A stretch of DNA of 64,000 nucleotides from Yamagishiella unicocca (GCA_003116995.1 BDSL01000004.1:682001-746000), one strand, 5' to 3'; numbered from the stretch's first letter, positions 12,152 to 24,464 are shown. Numbers and translations are program-made. Notes: generated by a model from the sequence alone, not told the origin.

Positions 12152-12216
12152 GCTGCGATGAGGCGCGGTTTCATGCGGAAACTGAAGCATCGCAGCCGCA
12201 TTGTACCGCATGAAAC
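12152..12216. other. two interleaved perfect inverted repeats (pseudoknot-like order)
   Basis: GCTGCGATG at 12152-12160 is complementary to 12188-12196. GGTTTCATGCGG at 12167-12178 is complementary, over 11 bp, to CCGCATGAAAC at 12206-12216. The arms occur in the order A, B, A', B'. The element sits about 280 bp upstream of the start of SPL-like paralogue 2. Confidence 0.6.
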
Positions 12217-12495
12217 AGTGCGGGGATACAAAATAACGGGCAACATTTGACAGGACATACTAAGTGGGGGAGAAGCACGCCAATCGTAAGAAGACCTTGA
12301 TTTTATAATCGCAGTACCCTGCCCGTACAGCAAACCGAATACCTATGTAAGACGTAAATCCTCTCCATCAAGAGAAATATAGGGAGTCATCATTATATCA
12401 GACATAAGTGACTCAAGTGAAGTCGTGAGCAGGGGAAGTAGCAAATTGCCTGGAACTCGTAGTGCTTTGATAACCAGCCTGTTGCGCCAAGCTCC

Positions 12496-15400
12496 ATGGC
12501 GGTCAATAGCGCGTGGAACTGGAGAGATTTGTGCAATGGCTGTGTACGGAGTATCGTTGCGTACTTTAGCGAAAGGCCTGAGGTGCCGAAGCTGGTGATG
12601 ATGGTGGTCCTCGGCCTGTTGGGTCTTAACACCATGGCTCGCGCATATTGCGAAAATGACATGGCGGAGAATACACTGCCTACGTATCATCCTGTCGTAA
12701 GAGATTTTCCTTGCCCGAAGGGTGGTTTCGTTCGGGCCCTGTACCTCCTTCGCCGGGGACATCAAGCATATTCGATCTTTTTCCTCTTGGGTGAAAGAGA
12801 CCGCTGGGCTACCTTCACTCATGGATTTTTATTATCTCGCCTCGCGCTGGCTGCACTGGTGCCGCCCAACTTCTACATGCGGTATCTTTCGCCAGTGCTC
12901 AATTCTTGTCAGCGTATTTCGGTCTGCATATTTCATCTAGCAGTGTCGTTCCAAGATTCTTGCCCTAAACCATCTAAATCGGCTATCTGGTATGTAGGTT
13001 GCCGTATGCTTGCGGGTTTTTCAGCACATCCCGGTCCTTGCCATCATGAGACTGGTGGGGGTATAGCACAATCATATCGCATGAGGCCCCTTCGCGGGCA
13101 CTTGAAACTCCTCACGTGGCGCCGTACTTCCACGGCGTACCTGACCCTTTCGTGCTTTGGATTGAAACGCCGACCCACCGGTTACGCATCTGGCTCCGCA
13201 CCAAGAGAGCTCCCAGTGTGGCATTCCCTTCCTGTAACAGAGCCCCGCCGTCGCATCTTCGGAATGCAGGTACTTGCAAAACTCACCAGCGATCGACTTG
13301 GCATCGACAGGTCTCTTCCAGGTGCCAAAGGGGTTTGGGGGCGGGGTACAGTTGGCGTGTTGGGCGTAGTGTCAGGGTGTAGTGTATCTCGAAATCGGCA
13401 GTGAAGGACTCTAGGCAGGACAGCGCACTGCACCTTTTCAGCGTCTACAAACCACAGCGTCTGCAGACGTGGCAGGCATGGTGGCTAATATTTGCAACCC
13501 AACTCGAACGCGGTGAGCCCTGCAATCACCGCGCCAGCAAACCTGCAGCACCGCCGGATACCCAACCCATGCAATTTGCTGTGCGCGCGGGTTCACGACC
13601 ACCAAATGTCCACCTTTGGTCTGCGATTTTGGTGCTTACTTACCGACCCCCTGCCGCAGGTTGGCTTTTGGGGCGAAGCGATCTTTGGAACGGTCGCGTT
13701 CATCAGCTCCGCCTGGCTGTGCATGCGGTACAACCGCGTCCACGGGAGCACGGACCTTAAACTGCTGCACGTTATCCTGAAGCAGCTGGCGAGTACGGCC
13801 GCTCTCCTCGCGATAGAAACACGGCGCCTGCGGTCCAAGCGCGCGACGGAGGCGAGGAAGGAGGGGCTGGAGAAACAGCCGCATGAGGAGCTGCCGTGGG
13901 TGCAGAAGCAGCTTGCAGCGGAAGCCGAGCCAGTAGCAGCAGCTGCAGGGGAGTCAGCAGCAGGATCAGGGCCGGCAGCTACTGAGACTGCCTTCGCAGC
14001 TGGCAGCGAGAGCCTCACTCCTGAATCAGGAGCAGCATCACCGGACCGGAGGCCGCTTGCAGCTATCTTAGATGCCGTCTTCCCGGAGCATGTAACGGCG
14101 CAGCAGCGGCCCGGCATGGCTGGCGCCGCATATGAGGTTACCGCCTCGGTCGTGACAGAGCCAGCACCAGCACCGGCGCCAGCTGCTGCGGACGGGACGG
14201 TGGAAGGGCCGGTTGCCCCAGAGGCTGGCGGTGTGCCGGGCAGCAGCCCCGCCGCGCCACCGCCCCAGCACCTGTCGATGACGGCCGAGGAGGCAGTCAC
14301 GGCCCCCAAGGCACAGGAGGAAGGTGCTGCGGAAGTCAGCGACCAGGTGGTGCAGCCGCGCACCTACCGTGCCTTCCTGCGGGCTGCGGGTCCGGGCAGC
14401 AGACTGTCGCTGCAGACGACTGGCAACAGCGTGGCGCCGCCGAGCCCCCCCGCGCTCCGCTGCTACCTGCGCCGCACCCGGATGGTCAATACCACCGTCA
14501 AGATCCGCGGTGCGAGCATCGCTGACGTGTCCGAGGGCTACCAGCAGCGCGTGGCTCAGGTGCTTGCCGCCGCTAATTTGGAGCTGGAGGGCGTTTACCT
14601 GCGGCCCGGCTGTGTCGAGCTGGTGAGCGCCGCGGCCGGCGCCGGCGCCACGTGCCGGTCGTGCAAACTGTGTGCGGCTTGACGTGCCGGGGCGAAGGTT
14701 CACCGCTTGGGGGTGCCGCCCGGCCCCCGAGCCGCTTCTTCCCCCATGAGCCCTCCACTTTCCGCCGCTCCGTCCTAGCGCCTTAGCCCTGTTGGCAGCG
14801 CCGACCCGGCTGTGCCGGCCGTCGTTCCACTCCTCCGCCTGCATAGGCGCCCCGCTACCTACGCAGCTAGGCTTCCCGCTGTGGCGCCATGATAACCCAC
14901 CCTTCACCACCGCCGCCTGCTCACCACCCCAACCCCACTTCCACCGCCTCCACCTGCACGCCAGGTGGTGGACGCCCGTGCCTGGGTCGAGGGCCCTGTC
15001 GGGGGCACGGACGGGGCTACCAGGGGAGGACGGGTCAGGTCACCGCTTCCCGCTGCTGCTGGCGGACCCAACCAGGACGGCGGCGATGCCACCAGCAGGA
15101 GCAGCAGCAGTGCCATTGCCAGCGGGCCCACCACCTCCCACTTCACAAAGCCCTCTGGACCGGATGCCAGGACCTGTGCCTCACCTGGCAGCTGCAGCGG
15201 TGACTCCGCGGCGCACCTGGCCGGCCAGGTACACACTGGGGACATGTCTGTAGACATTGGTGAGCTCATCCGTGCGCTGGGGCTTCCAAACGACGCCTCC
15301 CTGGACTACTCAAGCGTAGTGGCGGACATGGGCGAGAACCCCGCGCTGCTGCCCCTGCCGAGAGAGGCGGGGGCCCCCATGCCGACGGCGAGCTTCGAGG

Positions 15401-18157
15401 TGCAAGGCCCGGGCGCCCAGGAGGGGGTGGCGGCTGCGGACCCGACGGCGCCACAGCTCCTTTCCGTGTCACCCACGGTCCTGCTCACCAGAGCCATCAG
15501 CGCCACCCAGGACGGCGCACACAGCCCCGTGGAGCTGGTGCTGCTCGTCGCCTGCGGGGACGGCAGGGTTCCGGAGCTTGTCGTACGGAGCCAAGGAGCC
15601 TTCCTGCCCGTGTCCGTCACGTCCTGCGTGTCTGTGTCCTCGCCCGCGCCCTCCAGCGGTGATGGCGGAAGCGAAGGTGCCCTCGACGTGCTGATGTGTT
15701 CGATAGCCCTTTCGGCGGACAGTATTCCGGCCGAGCCGGGCCTGTTGCTGGTGGAGGTGCGGTGGGCTGGCCAGCTGTCCGGCTCGGTGGTGCCGCTCCT
15801 GCTGGTGGATGACGCAGGGCTGGCAACCGACCTGCAGGCCGCGGTGGAGGTCTGGCGGGGCCCCCCGCAAGAGCTCGAGGACATGCTGCTGGACCTAGCC
15901 TGCTTCCTGTTCCACCTCCCGCGCTTGCTGGCGCCTTCGGCCGCTCTGTTGTCAGCCGATTGCGACCCGGTCATGGCGATCACCAGCGGGCTGTGCGCTG
16001 ACGACGGGGACACGTCCCTGCCCGTCATGCGCCAGCGGGTCTCAGGCCTGGGGCTGCACATGCTGGTGTGGATGGCGAGCGCTCCAGGGGAGTGGCAGCG
16101 AGTCATCGCGCGACTGCAAGCGGACGTGATGGCGCTGGGTGCCACGCCGGCGGAGGTCCACAGGGCGCTGCTGCACGGAGCCACAGGGGCCGCGGGGCCG
16201 CAGGCCTACGCCGCCGATGACTCCGAGGATGACCTGCGGGGTGCGGACAGGTGCCAGTCGAGGAGGCCCACGGCGGTGAGCTTCACTCCGCCAGACCACC
16301 AGGCCGCCGATGCAGGAGTGCCTCCGGCCGCCACGAGCGGGTTCGCCGGCGGTGAGGAACAGCAGCAGCAGCAACCGCATGGGCTGCAGGAGCCGCCGAG
16401 CGTCGATGTGGACGGAGCGTCCGTTGCAGCTTGCTCGTCCACAGGCGCCGCGCCGCTCGGCCTGGCAGCCGCACATGGGCATGATCATGATGAGATGAGG
16501 AGCCCAGTGTCGGAGTGCGAGCTGGCCGGCTGTTCAGGGCCGGCGTGTGCGAGATCTGCGGCGGAATGCCGCTCAGGCGGCTCCGGTGCGCAGCCTCGCC
16601 GAGGAGCCTTGTTCGCCCGCTTGTTGCCCCGGGCCTATGGCGACTATAGATGCATGAAAACAGCTGGATACAGGGCCTTTGTGGCCGAGTGCAGCGCAAG
16701 TCTGGCGCACGCCGTGTGAGTCCCCTGGGGGTGGGGTCAAACCCTCGATACAAGGGGTGGGGTCAAACCCTCGATGCAAGGGGTGGGGTGCGAACCACCG
16801 GTGTTAGCAGGGCGCTCCAGAGGCCCAGGTAGCAAGGCTGGGGACGCTACGTCGCCCGGGGCCTTATCCCCGCCGGGGGGTTGCATTCAGATCCTCCTTG
16901 TAGCTGCGCGTTGCTTACGGCTAGGACCGTGAGCCAGCGGTTGACCGTTTGGATGGATGCTGATGCCGTGGGGCGCCCGCTGACGATGTCGTACGAGGCG
17001 TGTCGCGCTGTAGGTCCAAGTACTTCACAACCCTGTGCCAGAGCCCATGCATGCATTTTGGCGACCGCAGCTCACAGTTTTCCTTATCCCAGCCCCTCGC
17101 TTCGAAACCAGCAGATCCGCAGCCGTGGGATCCGCTTGAGGCGGCCCCCAAGCATCTCCCCCCCCCCCGGCCCCTTTCGCGTCAACGGCTTTCATGCCAC
17201 CCCCGGCCCCTGCGAACATGCGGCCCTTGCCGCTGTGGCTGTGCCCCTTACTCGCGGCTGTGCTCTTTGGTGCCGTGCAGCAACGTCTTCATGCTGACGT
17301 CCTTTACGGTGCTCGCCGTCCGCACCTGGAGAGAGAGCCAACAGGCTGGAGAGTCCGCCTGGGGCTTCCTCGCGTCCCTGGTTCCGGGGGCGGTGGCTTG
17401 CGCGCCCAGCTGCGTCACCGCGCTCAGCTTCCCCTTCTTGTCGCGGGAGTCCTGGGTGCGGCTCGTGTCGACAATGCAGCTCCCCCAGATGTCCGTGTTC
17501 TGCCTATCGGGGTCGCTCATCATTTGGTGCGGCTTCCCGGCAGCAAGCGCCATCCGTACCTACCAGCTGGGCTCGTCGGCGTTCATAGGTGACGGGGTAG
17601 TTCACATCGCGATATCGCTGGTAGGTGTCAAGCTGGGCGAGTTTCGGAGCGGCCAAATTACGGGATATCGTAATGCCTCGTAATGCCTCGTAATGCCTCG
17701 GTCCAAACCCGATACATGCATGGGGATCTTTATTGTTGGTGCGTAGAAGACGGTAGGCTATAGGATTTTCCGCGCCCGTGCTTGGGTAGTGAACCTGCGT
17801 TACGGTAGGCTGTTGTCGTACCTCCAAATGCGCTTGCCTTCTGGCGCCGCTATTTCCCGCTGCCGCTGTGACCGCGACGAGCATCATAATTGCCTCCCAC
17901 CGCTTGTCTGTTGTTCCGTTGGTGGCACGCAGGCAGACCCCTCAACGACTCTCGTAATGGCCCTCATCCGCATGCCCATCCACATGGTGCTGTGGGCAAC
18001 CCTAGGCGCATCCTATGGACCAGGCTGGGCGGCCATCCGCGCCGCTGCGGTGGTGTGCCTGTCCGTTGCCACCAGTGTCTTTTGCCATTTCTATCTGTTA
18101 GGGGCTTATCGGCGGCGGGTGGCCAGCCTGCGGGCGCCACATGGCAAGGCAGATTAG
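12496..18157 (+). CDS. SPL/SBP C-terminal-like multi-pass membrane protein, paralogue 2
   Basis: Five exons close in phase to 1258 aa: 12496-12993, 13660-14622, 14965-16715, 17281-17620, 17933-18157. The first exon's end (GTAGGT donor) is the least certain boundary. Exon 1 has hydrophobic stretches (VMMVVLGLLGLN, HGFLLSRLALAALVPPNFY). Exon 2 opens with a further membrane segment (GEAIFGTVAFISSAWLCM), then a basic helix, then a long Ala/Glu/Pro-rich linker. It ends in the SPL-like segment (GYQQRVAQVLAAANLELEGV, then YLRPGCVELV). Exon 3 continues with VVDARAW, LLSVSPTVLL, VVRSQGAFLPVS, GLLLVEVRWAGQ, PLLLVDD and a helical block, matching the order in plant SPL C-termini. Exons 4 and 5 encode the hydrophobic C-terminus (VFMLTSFTVLAV; YQLGSSAFIGDG), homologous to paralogue 1. 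No DNA-binding SBP domain is present. A TGTAA motif lies at 18475. Function unknown. Confidence 0.8.
16725..16795. repeat. 26-bp tandem repeat in an intron of SPL-like paralogue 2
   Basis: Two nearly identical copies of a unit containing GGTGGGGTCAAACCCTCGAT, plus a partial third, directly after the donor of exon 3. Confidence 0.75.
17669..17702. repeat. 12-bp tandem repeat (CGTAATGCCT-type)
   Basis: Three copies of CGTAATGCCT separated by CG/GC, inside the last intron of SPL-like paralogue 2. Confidence 0.7.
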
Positions 18158-18474
18158 CTCAAGCGCAAGCGGAGCGTCCGTCGGCCAGGCATCGGCGTGA
18201 GCAGGCATGTTTTTGAAGCGACACCGCCGTGGTGTGGTGGTACTCTAGACGGCAGCAACATGGCGATTGTTCCGTGGGGACAGGTGGGGTTTCGAGGAAG
18301 GCAGGTGGGGTGGGTAAGCCAGGCGAACCGTGGGTCTGCCGTCACACGTCCCCACGTTGCTCTCATTATGGCGTGTCGGGTGAGGCGGGGCGTGCGTGAC
18401 GCGTGCATGTGATGGCTAGCTGCAGCTCCTTGAGGATGTGGACGTGGGCTCCTGTGCTTTCTCGCGTTAAGGGA

Positions 18475-18479
18475 TGTAA
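18475..18479 (+). terminator. TGTAA poly(A) signal of SPL-like paralogue 2
   Basis: TGTAA lies 318 bp after the stop codon. Confidence 0.4.
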
Positions 18480-20377
18480 GGAGCTTGCTTAGCACGGTAC
18501 AGTGTCGTACCCTGGGTTTGCTGATCCGCAGGGGCCGTCCTGCTCTCCCTGGAGCCGCATGGGTGGCCGGCAGTGGGCACCAGAAGCGATGTCCGTCATT
18601 TGCCGGGCGAGGAAGGCAGCCGTGTGGGCTGCGGGCCGCGAGCGGGATGGGCGGCGGTGTGTTGTGGAAAGGCACCCCGCGCTGAAAGGAGGTCGGTTAC
18701 ACGGATTTTGGTTCGCGCAGCGGGGCTCGGGCTATCGCGCCGACAGCGCCAGCAGCTGCAGGGGCTGAAGCTGCGGGGCATTAGGCGGTGCCGTGAAGGA
18801 GTGGCAATGGGGTGGTGCCGATATCGCCGCATTGTTTTTGCCGCGGGAGTGACAGACATGGAGCGGTGTCTGAAGTGATCGGGGAGTGGCAAGCATGAAG
18901 AGCAGGTGGTAGCCAGGGTGGCATGGGAGGCCAGTGTACGACTGCCCCCCAACGCGGTGAGCTTGCAGGTATGTGCCATGGCCCGCGAAAGGGGCTGTGG
19001 GTGCGCCTGATACGACAGGCCCACCCAGAAGGGTATCCCAGATCACTGGTGCTCGTTGTGCGTGGCTAGGAGGGCTATTCGCGTGCGGGTTTTAGCGATG
19101 TATAATTTGGCGGCGCCAGCCAACTTTCGGGTGGCCGTTGATCCATTTTGCCCATTTTGAAAGCAGTTCACATGTCAGAAAAATAACGGCAAATGCATAT
19201 TTTTACAGTGGGCGGTTCGGCGCCACGTGCAGGGTGGGTGGTGTGCGCCACCTAGTAGACAGGTCGACTGTGATGCCATAGGTGTCTATTTTCCGCAGAG
19301 CTTCCCTGGTGCCCTTGCAACCCCGAGGAGCCCCTTCATCTTCTCTTATGTGCCCCAGGGCACCGATTGGTTTCCACGCCCCGTCATCAGGGTGTTGGCT
19401 TCCGACTTGTAATCCAGGCGGGAATCGGTGCCATACTCTAGGTATGAGGAAACTTGCAGCCCAGGCACGTGCTGCGCCATTGCGCAGCAATTCAGTCGGT
19501 GCCGGTGCAAACTCCACGGGTCTATGTCCCTCGGAGCCATCAAAGCTCACAGCCGCATGCCCTGTCGGCCCCGACCGGCAGGCCTCTCCTACGTTACTGC
19601 TCGATCTACGACACGCAACTTGCATGCCATGCCACTACCTGGGGATTCGCAGCTACCAATTGCCATTATTTGTAACTAAACTTCATTCTTGTGCCTGTCC
19701 TCTACCTCCAACTACAGCCTGCTATTGCAGATGTCCGCCCCCTACCAAGCAATGCAACCGCTCATGAGAGTCCACATTTGCCCTTGCATACGCTTTTGCT
19801 CTTTCCACACACCTCGACGCTACTCTCCCAGTGGCTCGTCGCCCCCCCCCGACCAGCTGGCACTCATTATGGAACCGCTTGGCCCCTCCGACGGTCCTCT
19901 TGCCATCGCCGCCGCTCTCCCCGAGATGAAGTATCCAACACCACCGTCCTCTGTAACCACTGTAACCGTTACAACAACAACCACCGTCCTCTGTAACCAC
20001 TGTAACCGTTACAACAACCACCGTCCTCGTGCGGTACAGACCGCATCACGCATTCGCAGTGCATGCTCCCCTGGCGTGCTTTCCCCGTCTCGCTTGATCC
20101 AAACATTGGTGCCAAACTGACGCACAGCTGTCCTGCTCCATGCGACAATACAGAAGAGGTCAGTGCTGATAGTAGGTAACAAGAAACGCTAGCATACAGG
20201 CTCCTAAACCTCAACGAGATGACGACGTTTGGGCTACCGTCCAAAGCGCCCGTCAGCTGCCCCCTCCAGTGCAGCATGCTTCCTGTCAGCGGTCTGCTGA
20301 AAGCAGCTCGCGGCCAGCTGCCAGCCCGACACACATGCACGGCAGGCGGCCGCCAGGGACCCGCCTCCTCCTCCTGG
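18480..20377. other. intergenic, no supported gene
   Basis: This is convergent space between SPL-like paralogue 2 (+) and the BAH gene (-). Open frames here lack splice support. It contains a 40-bp tandem duplication at 19940-20019 and a TTACA (TGTAA on the minus strand) at 20009-20013 that may be the poly(A) signal of the BAH gene. Confidence 0.5.
19940..20030. repeat. 40-bp tandem duplication
   Basis: Two copies of a 40-bp unit containing CCACCGTCCTCTGTAACCAC and CCGTTACAACAA (19940-19979, 19980-20019), plus the start of a third. Confidence 0.85.
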
Positions 20378-23300
20378 CTACTCCGCGTCACGGCCCATCG
20401 CGTCGTCGCCCCCAGCGCTGCCTGCGGCATAGGGTGCGAGGTAACATATCCCAGTGGTCGAGGTGGCCGCTCTAGTGTCCAATTCAGGACACCGGCGACA
20501 AGGAGGACTCGCCGTGGCCAGACTGGGCAAGCCATGCCAGCGCGCCGGCTTCACATACCGGCACAACATTTACCGGTACGACCGGTAAGATGGTAAGGCC
20601 GAAAGGCGCCGGCTTCACATACCGGCACAACATTTACCGGTACGACCGGTAAGATGGTAAGGCCGAAAGGTGCCGGCCTCATACAATTAGCAGCGGTCCT
20701 CAGCATGTCAGCAAGCATCACGGCTTTGGTCGCCTGCACGCCCACCCAGTCGTGGGCCAGCGCTGTGGACGCATCCATCGCCTCCCTCTCAGTCCCGGAA
20801 GCCGCGTCCAGTATCCCACCACCGCCGCAAACTCTTCCAAATTAGCACAAGGTGCCAGCAGCAGCAGTTCCAAATTAGCACACGGTGCCAGCTCACCAAG
20901 TTGCCCGGCGGCCTTAGCCATCCGCTCGCTGCAGCGCCGGCGCCACTCCGCCATGAACACCTTCCGCTCCTCCTGGCTGCGGCGCATCAACTCCGCCACC
21001 TGCAGCCGGTCCAGGGAGGGGAGGAGAGGTTGCTCCACACGGCCCGCGTGAACACTGTGCCTTGGAAACCGCGTCGTTGGGTTTTCAGCAGGACCAGGTT
21101 ACTCGGGCGTTCCGTGGTTTCCGCGACTGGGGTTCCAGGACTATATCCTTGTGGCCTCGCAGGGCACTGAAGGACCAGCACACTCGAGCCGACTTACGTC
21201 GTTGAGCAACCACTTCCCCAGCTCCTTGCTTTGCGTGGCGACCTTCGACAGCGGCAACACTCGAACCTTCTTGACGTCTATAAAGCGCCGACAGACAAAG
21301 CCAGGCAGCAGCGCCTCACGTCCAGTGGGTGGCTGAGAGGAGGAGGCGGAGGCGGCCGCCGCCGGCTGTACCATGAGTGGCGTTATGGAGTCGTTTGGTA
21401 GGAACCAGACCTGTGGGGGGAAGGTTTGGTGCGGAGAGCTGAGCCGCTGACCGGTTGGCTGGTTGCGAGGAAGGTGGAGACTCCTGCGCCTTACTGGGGC
21501 GCAACGGACTGCCTTGTGGCCGGGAACCTTGAGGTCCTTGACCTCCACGAGGTCCTTGACCTCCCAATCGACCCCCCCCCCCGACTCACCTTGACCGCGT
21601 GCATTATGGATTCGCAGGAAATCGTGTCCGTGTGGTTCGACACGTAGATCTGGAATTGCGACATTCAAGGAGGCGGTCGGCGCGACAAGGAGATTGGGGG
21701 TCGGCGCGACAAGGAGATTCGGCTAGAGATGCGGAAAAGTCGCGAGCGCCGTCCCTCACGGTTTTAGGCAAGCGGCAGAGCCCTGACTGATAGGAAGGCG
21801 GCCGACACGATGCTCGCAACCGCATGTGTCGGCACCTCTCCGGCCTACAAGGCCCGTGCGAATCAAGCGCTCTGCAGTCCCGCGCCCCTACTCGCCATGC
21901 CCTCCCGCCACCGCCGTGCGATCCGCTAGTTTCTGTAAACCGGGGCAACGGCGCACACCACCATGGAAAGCATTCGAACCCTATCAAAGGCTGCCCTCCA
22001 ATCATCCTGTTGGCCCCAGGCCTCCTCGCCTTCAGTGGTCCAACCCACGACGAGCCTCAGGAGGGCCGCGTACCTCTTTGAACCGTCCCTTGTCGCCGCC
22101 GCCAGGGTACCCATGCAGCCGGGCCTTACGCGTGATCATGTTATGACGTTCTTGGGGCATGTCCGAGGCCCTGTAGAACCAGCACACGTCCACCTTTATG
22201 TCTCCGGGCTCCTCCAGGATCTGAGGAAAGACGATGAGCGAAAGCGAATCGCCGGCGAGACGGAGCGTCGGCGACCAGTAGGCTGTAAAGCCAGGCGGGC
22301 ATGATTTGCCTTCCCTTCAGCCCACTGCGTGCTGCTAACTTACGTCTCGTACGTATCCAATGAACTTGTCAACGCCAGGGTCCGCTGCGGGCGGAGTTGG
22401 GGGCGAGGGCGGTCAGGCACGCTACTAAAGGTGGCAAGACAACCTAGTAGACGAGAGAAGAGGGTGGAATCAACGGGCAACGAGGCTGCAAACCATACGG
22501 GATACGGCAAACCGTAAGTCAACCACACACGCAAACGTTAAGGCAACGCATAAGGCAACCACAAGGCAACCCGCAGCGCTGCGCGACGGAGCGATGGGTT
22601 GTGTTTTGCGAGGGCGGAGATGCGGCGCAGGCAAAGGGGCAGCGCCCCATCGGCAAACCTAGGAATGCCGTGTGCTTAGATAGGCAACGGCGCCGACGCC
22701 CCACCCTCCCCATCTCACCCTGCAGCATGATAGTCGAATACCGGCGCACGATGCAGGGGCGGCCGTCGTCGTTATGGACGTGTACAGCCTGCAGGTGCAA
22801 TGTGGTGGGGAGGTTACGGTGAGTGCAGTGCAGAAGCTAGCAGCGGCGGTAGCAGCAGGGCGGGTGGGAAAGAAAGCAACAGGAAAAAGAAAGCAGCAAA
22901 AATGCCCGTCATAATTTCGATGGATGGGCAGTCCATGTTGTGTATGCCGTGGTTCTGCCGTTCCTCTTGAGTATAAAAAAAGATCCGGCCACCAGGACGG
23001 GAGCGATCTCACAGATGACAGGTGCGATGCCGGACCTTGACTTCTCGAAACAACTTCTCACTCACAGACCGCGCAGCCAGCGCTGCTGCAGCCACGACGG
23101 CAACCCCATTCTAGAGGTATGGTTGAGAATTGTCGCGGGGTGACAATTGCGCCTGGCAGTAATCGTGTGGGGTGCATGTGATGACAAGTGCCCTGGTGTT
23201 TTTCTGTTACACAAGACACACGACGAGTCGCCCGCTACGTAGTTGATATACGCCAGCACGCTGAATGATTACTGCAGAATACCTGCCCGCAAGTGTATCG

Positions 23301-23682
23301 GTCTGTATGCGAACGGGATGCGGGCGAGAAATTGCGCAGGTGGCCGAGCAGGGTGTGTGTCGTTTGGGGACGGAGATGTGAATGGCAGCCGGCAGCCGTA
23401 AGGCGTACACTGCTTAATAAAGCAAATAAAGCAAAAAAGCTATTATTCCGCTGACTACCACCAACGGTCTAGTACTGGCGGCCGCGTGACGACCCGTCAC
23501 AGCTTGACGCCTGACACTGGGACATAACACTTGCCATAATGTCATCAGCTCACCACTATTTTGTTTGTCTTTCGGTCACGCTCAACCTTGTTTCTTTGTG
23601 CCGTCTCGTCTTCCTCGTCCTTGTCATCGCCGCGTTCCTCCACACTGTCAAGGCCTGAAACCATGTCTCCGCTGCGTCTCAT
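20378..23682 (-). CDS. BAH-domain protein
   Basis: Nine exons on the minus strand close in phase to 339 aa: 23682-23554, 23110-23066, 22788-22719, 22282-22074, 21649-21590, 21410-21198, 20999-20897, 20831-20685, 20421-20378. An acidic N-terminus (GDDKDEEDETAQRNK) leads into a BAH (bromo-adjacent homology) module: STIMLQAYW; then GDIKVDVCWFYRASDMPQER; then KEIYVSNHTDTISCESIMHA; then GFVCRRFIDVKKVRVLPL. BAH modules are protein-interaction domains of chromatin proteins, so a nuclear chromatin role is inferred. C-terminal to it is a helical, charged segment (MRRSQEERKVFMAEWRRRCS) that I cannot assign; no PHD finger or bromodomain is seen. Exon 2 (15 codons) and the N-terminal exon rest on phase and consensus only. 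Intron 7 is just 65 bp; the last intron holds a 64-bp tandem repeat. Confidence 0.82.
20542..20680. repeat. 64-bp tandem repeat with internal hairpin
   Basis: Two exact 64-bp copies (20542-20605, 20606-20669) and a partial third lie in the last intron of the BAH gene. Each copy contains the perfect inverted repeat TTACCGGT-ACG-ACCGGTAA (20570-20588; 20634-20652). Confidence 0.9.
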
Positions 23683-24464
23683 CGTCTTGAACACATAATA
23701 TGTACTGATTGGTATTGATACTACTAGTTCCTTATGAAGGATCAGCAAGATTTGGCAGGTTACAGCGACCCGCGGAAAGCTTAATTGTGCGTTTCTTTCA
23801 AAGCGTTAACAATAACCTTATATCAGCATCGCTGTGTCAATATAGACGAGTATGTACATGTTCAGGAATACATTTTCCAGGTGCAGTCTTGGCGGGACCG
23901 ATGACAAAGCTTTTGAGCCGTAATTCCGTACTGAAGCGACACATCGCCAGGGGAGCCAAGGCTGGCAAGTGGCAGCAGGAAAAATGGGAGAACAAGTTTT
24001 TCTTTTAAGGTCTTACTGTGTCAAATACTGTGGACAATGTATCATATCAGTTACCTATCTGAAAATCACGTTTCCATAACTATTACTTGAGCTGCGTGCC
24101 CGAGTAGGAGATGGCATCTATATACGTGTCGCTCCTCCTCCACGAGCAAATTGCGTGCGCGGCCCAAGTTGCGTGCTTGTCATCTTCAAACCCCTGTACT
24201 CGGCACCAAGTTTGCCTGGCATCTTCCGCTACAAAACGGCATCACATCAGTACTCCCACAGCCTATAATGAATGAAGCAGTATCCGGAGTTTGGGGAGCC
24301 TGTAACACAGCTCGCCCATGTACACAACCCACGACCGGCCCAAACCACAACATTGGCTAATTGTGGACGGCGTACACATAGATAGTCGTGATGACGATGT
24401 GCTAGCCCAATGGTCGTATGCCAAGTGGCCTAGCTGCTGGACGGATTGGAGGAGCACTTAGCAT
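23683..24464. other. spacer between OFD1 and the BAH gene
   Basis: AT-richer than its neighbours. It holds the 3' UTR of OFD1 and the promoter of the BAH gene, both on the minus strand. No gene is seen. Confidence 0.5.

Larger units (their letters stand above)
9959..12495. other. spacer between the SPL-like paralogues, no supported gene
   Basis: No splice-consistent coding model was found on either strand. The spacer contains an imperfect 27-bp direct repeat near 10690-10745, a 10-bp minisatellite (11716-11765), a short stretch similar to one in a superoxide dismutase intron (about 11010-11060), and two interleaved inverted repeats at 12152-12216. Confidence 0.5.

Noticed and set aside
14068..14910. 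280-codon minus-strand open frame
   Set aside because: Antisense shadow of SPL-like paralogue 2.
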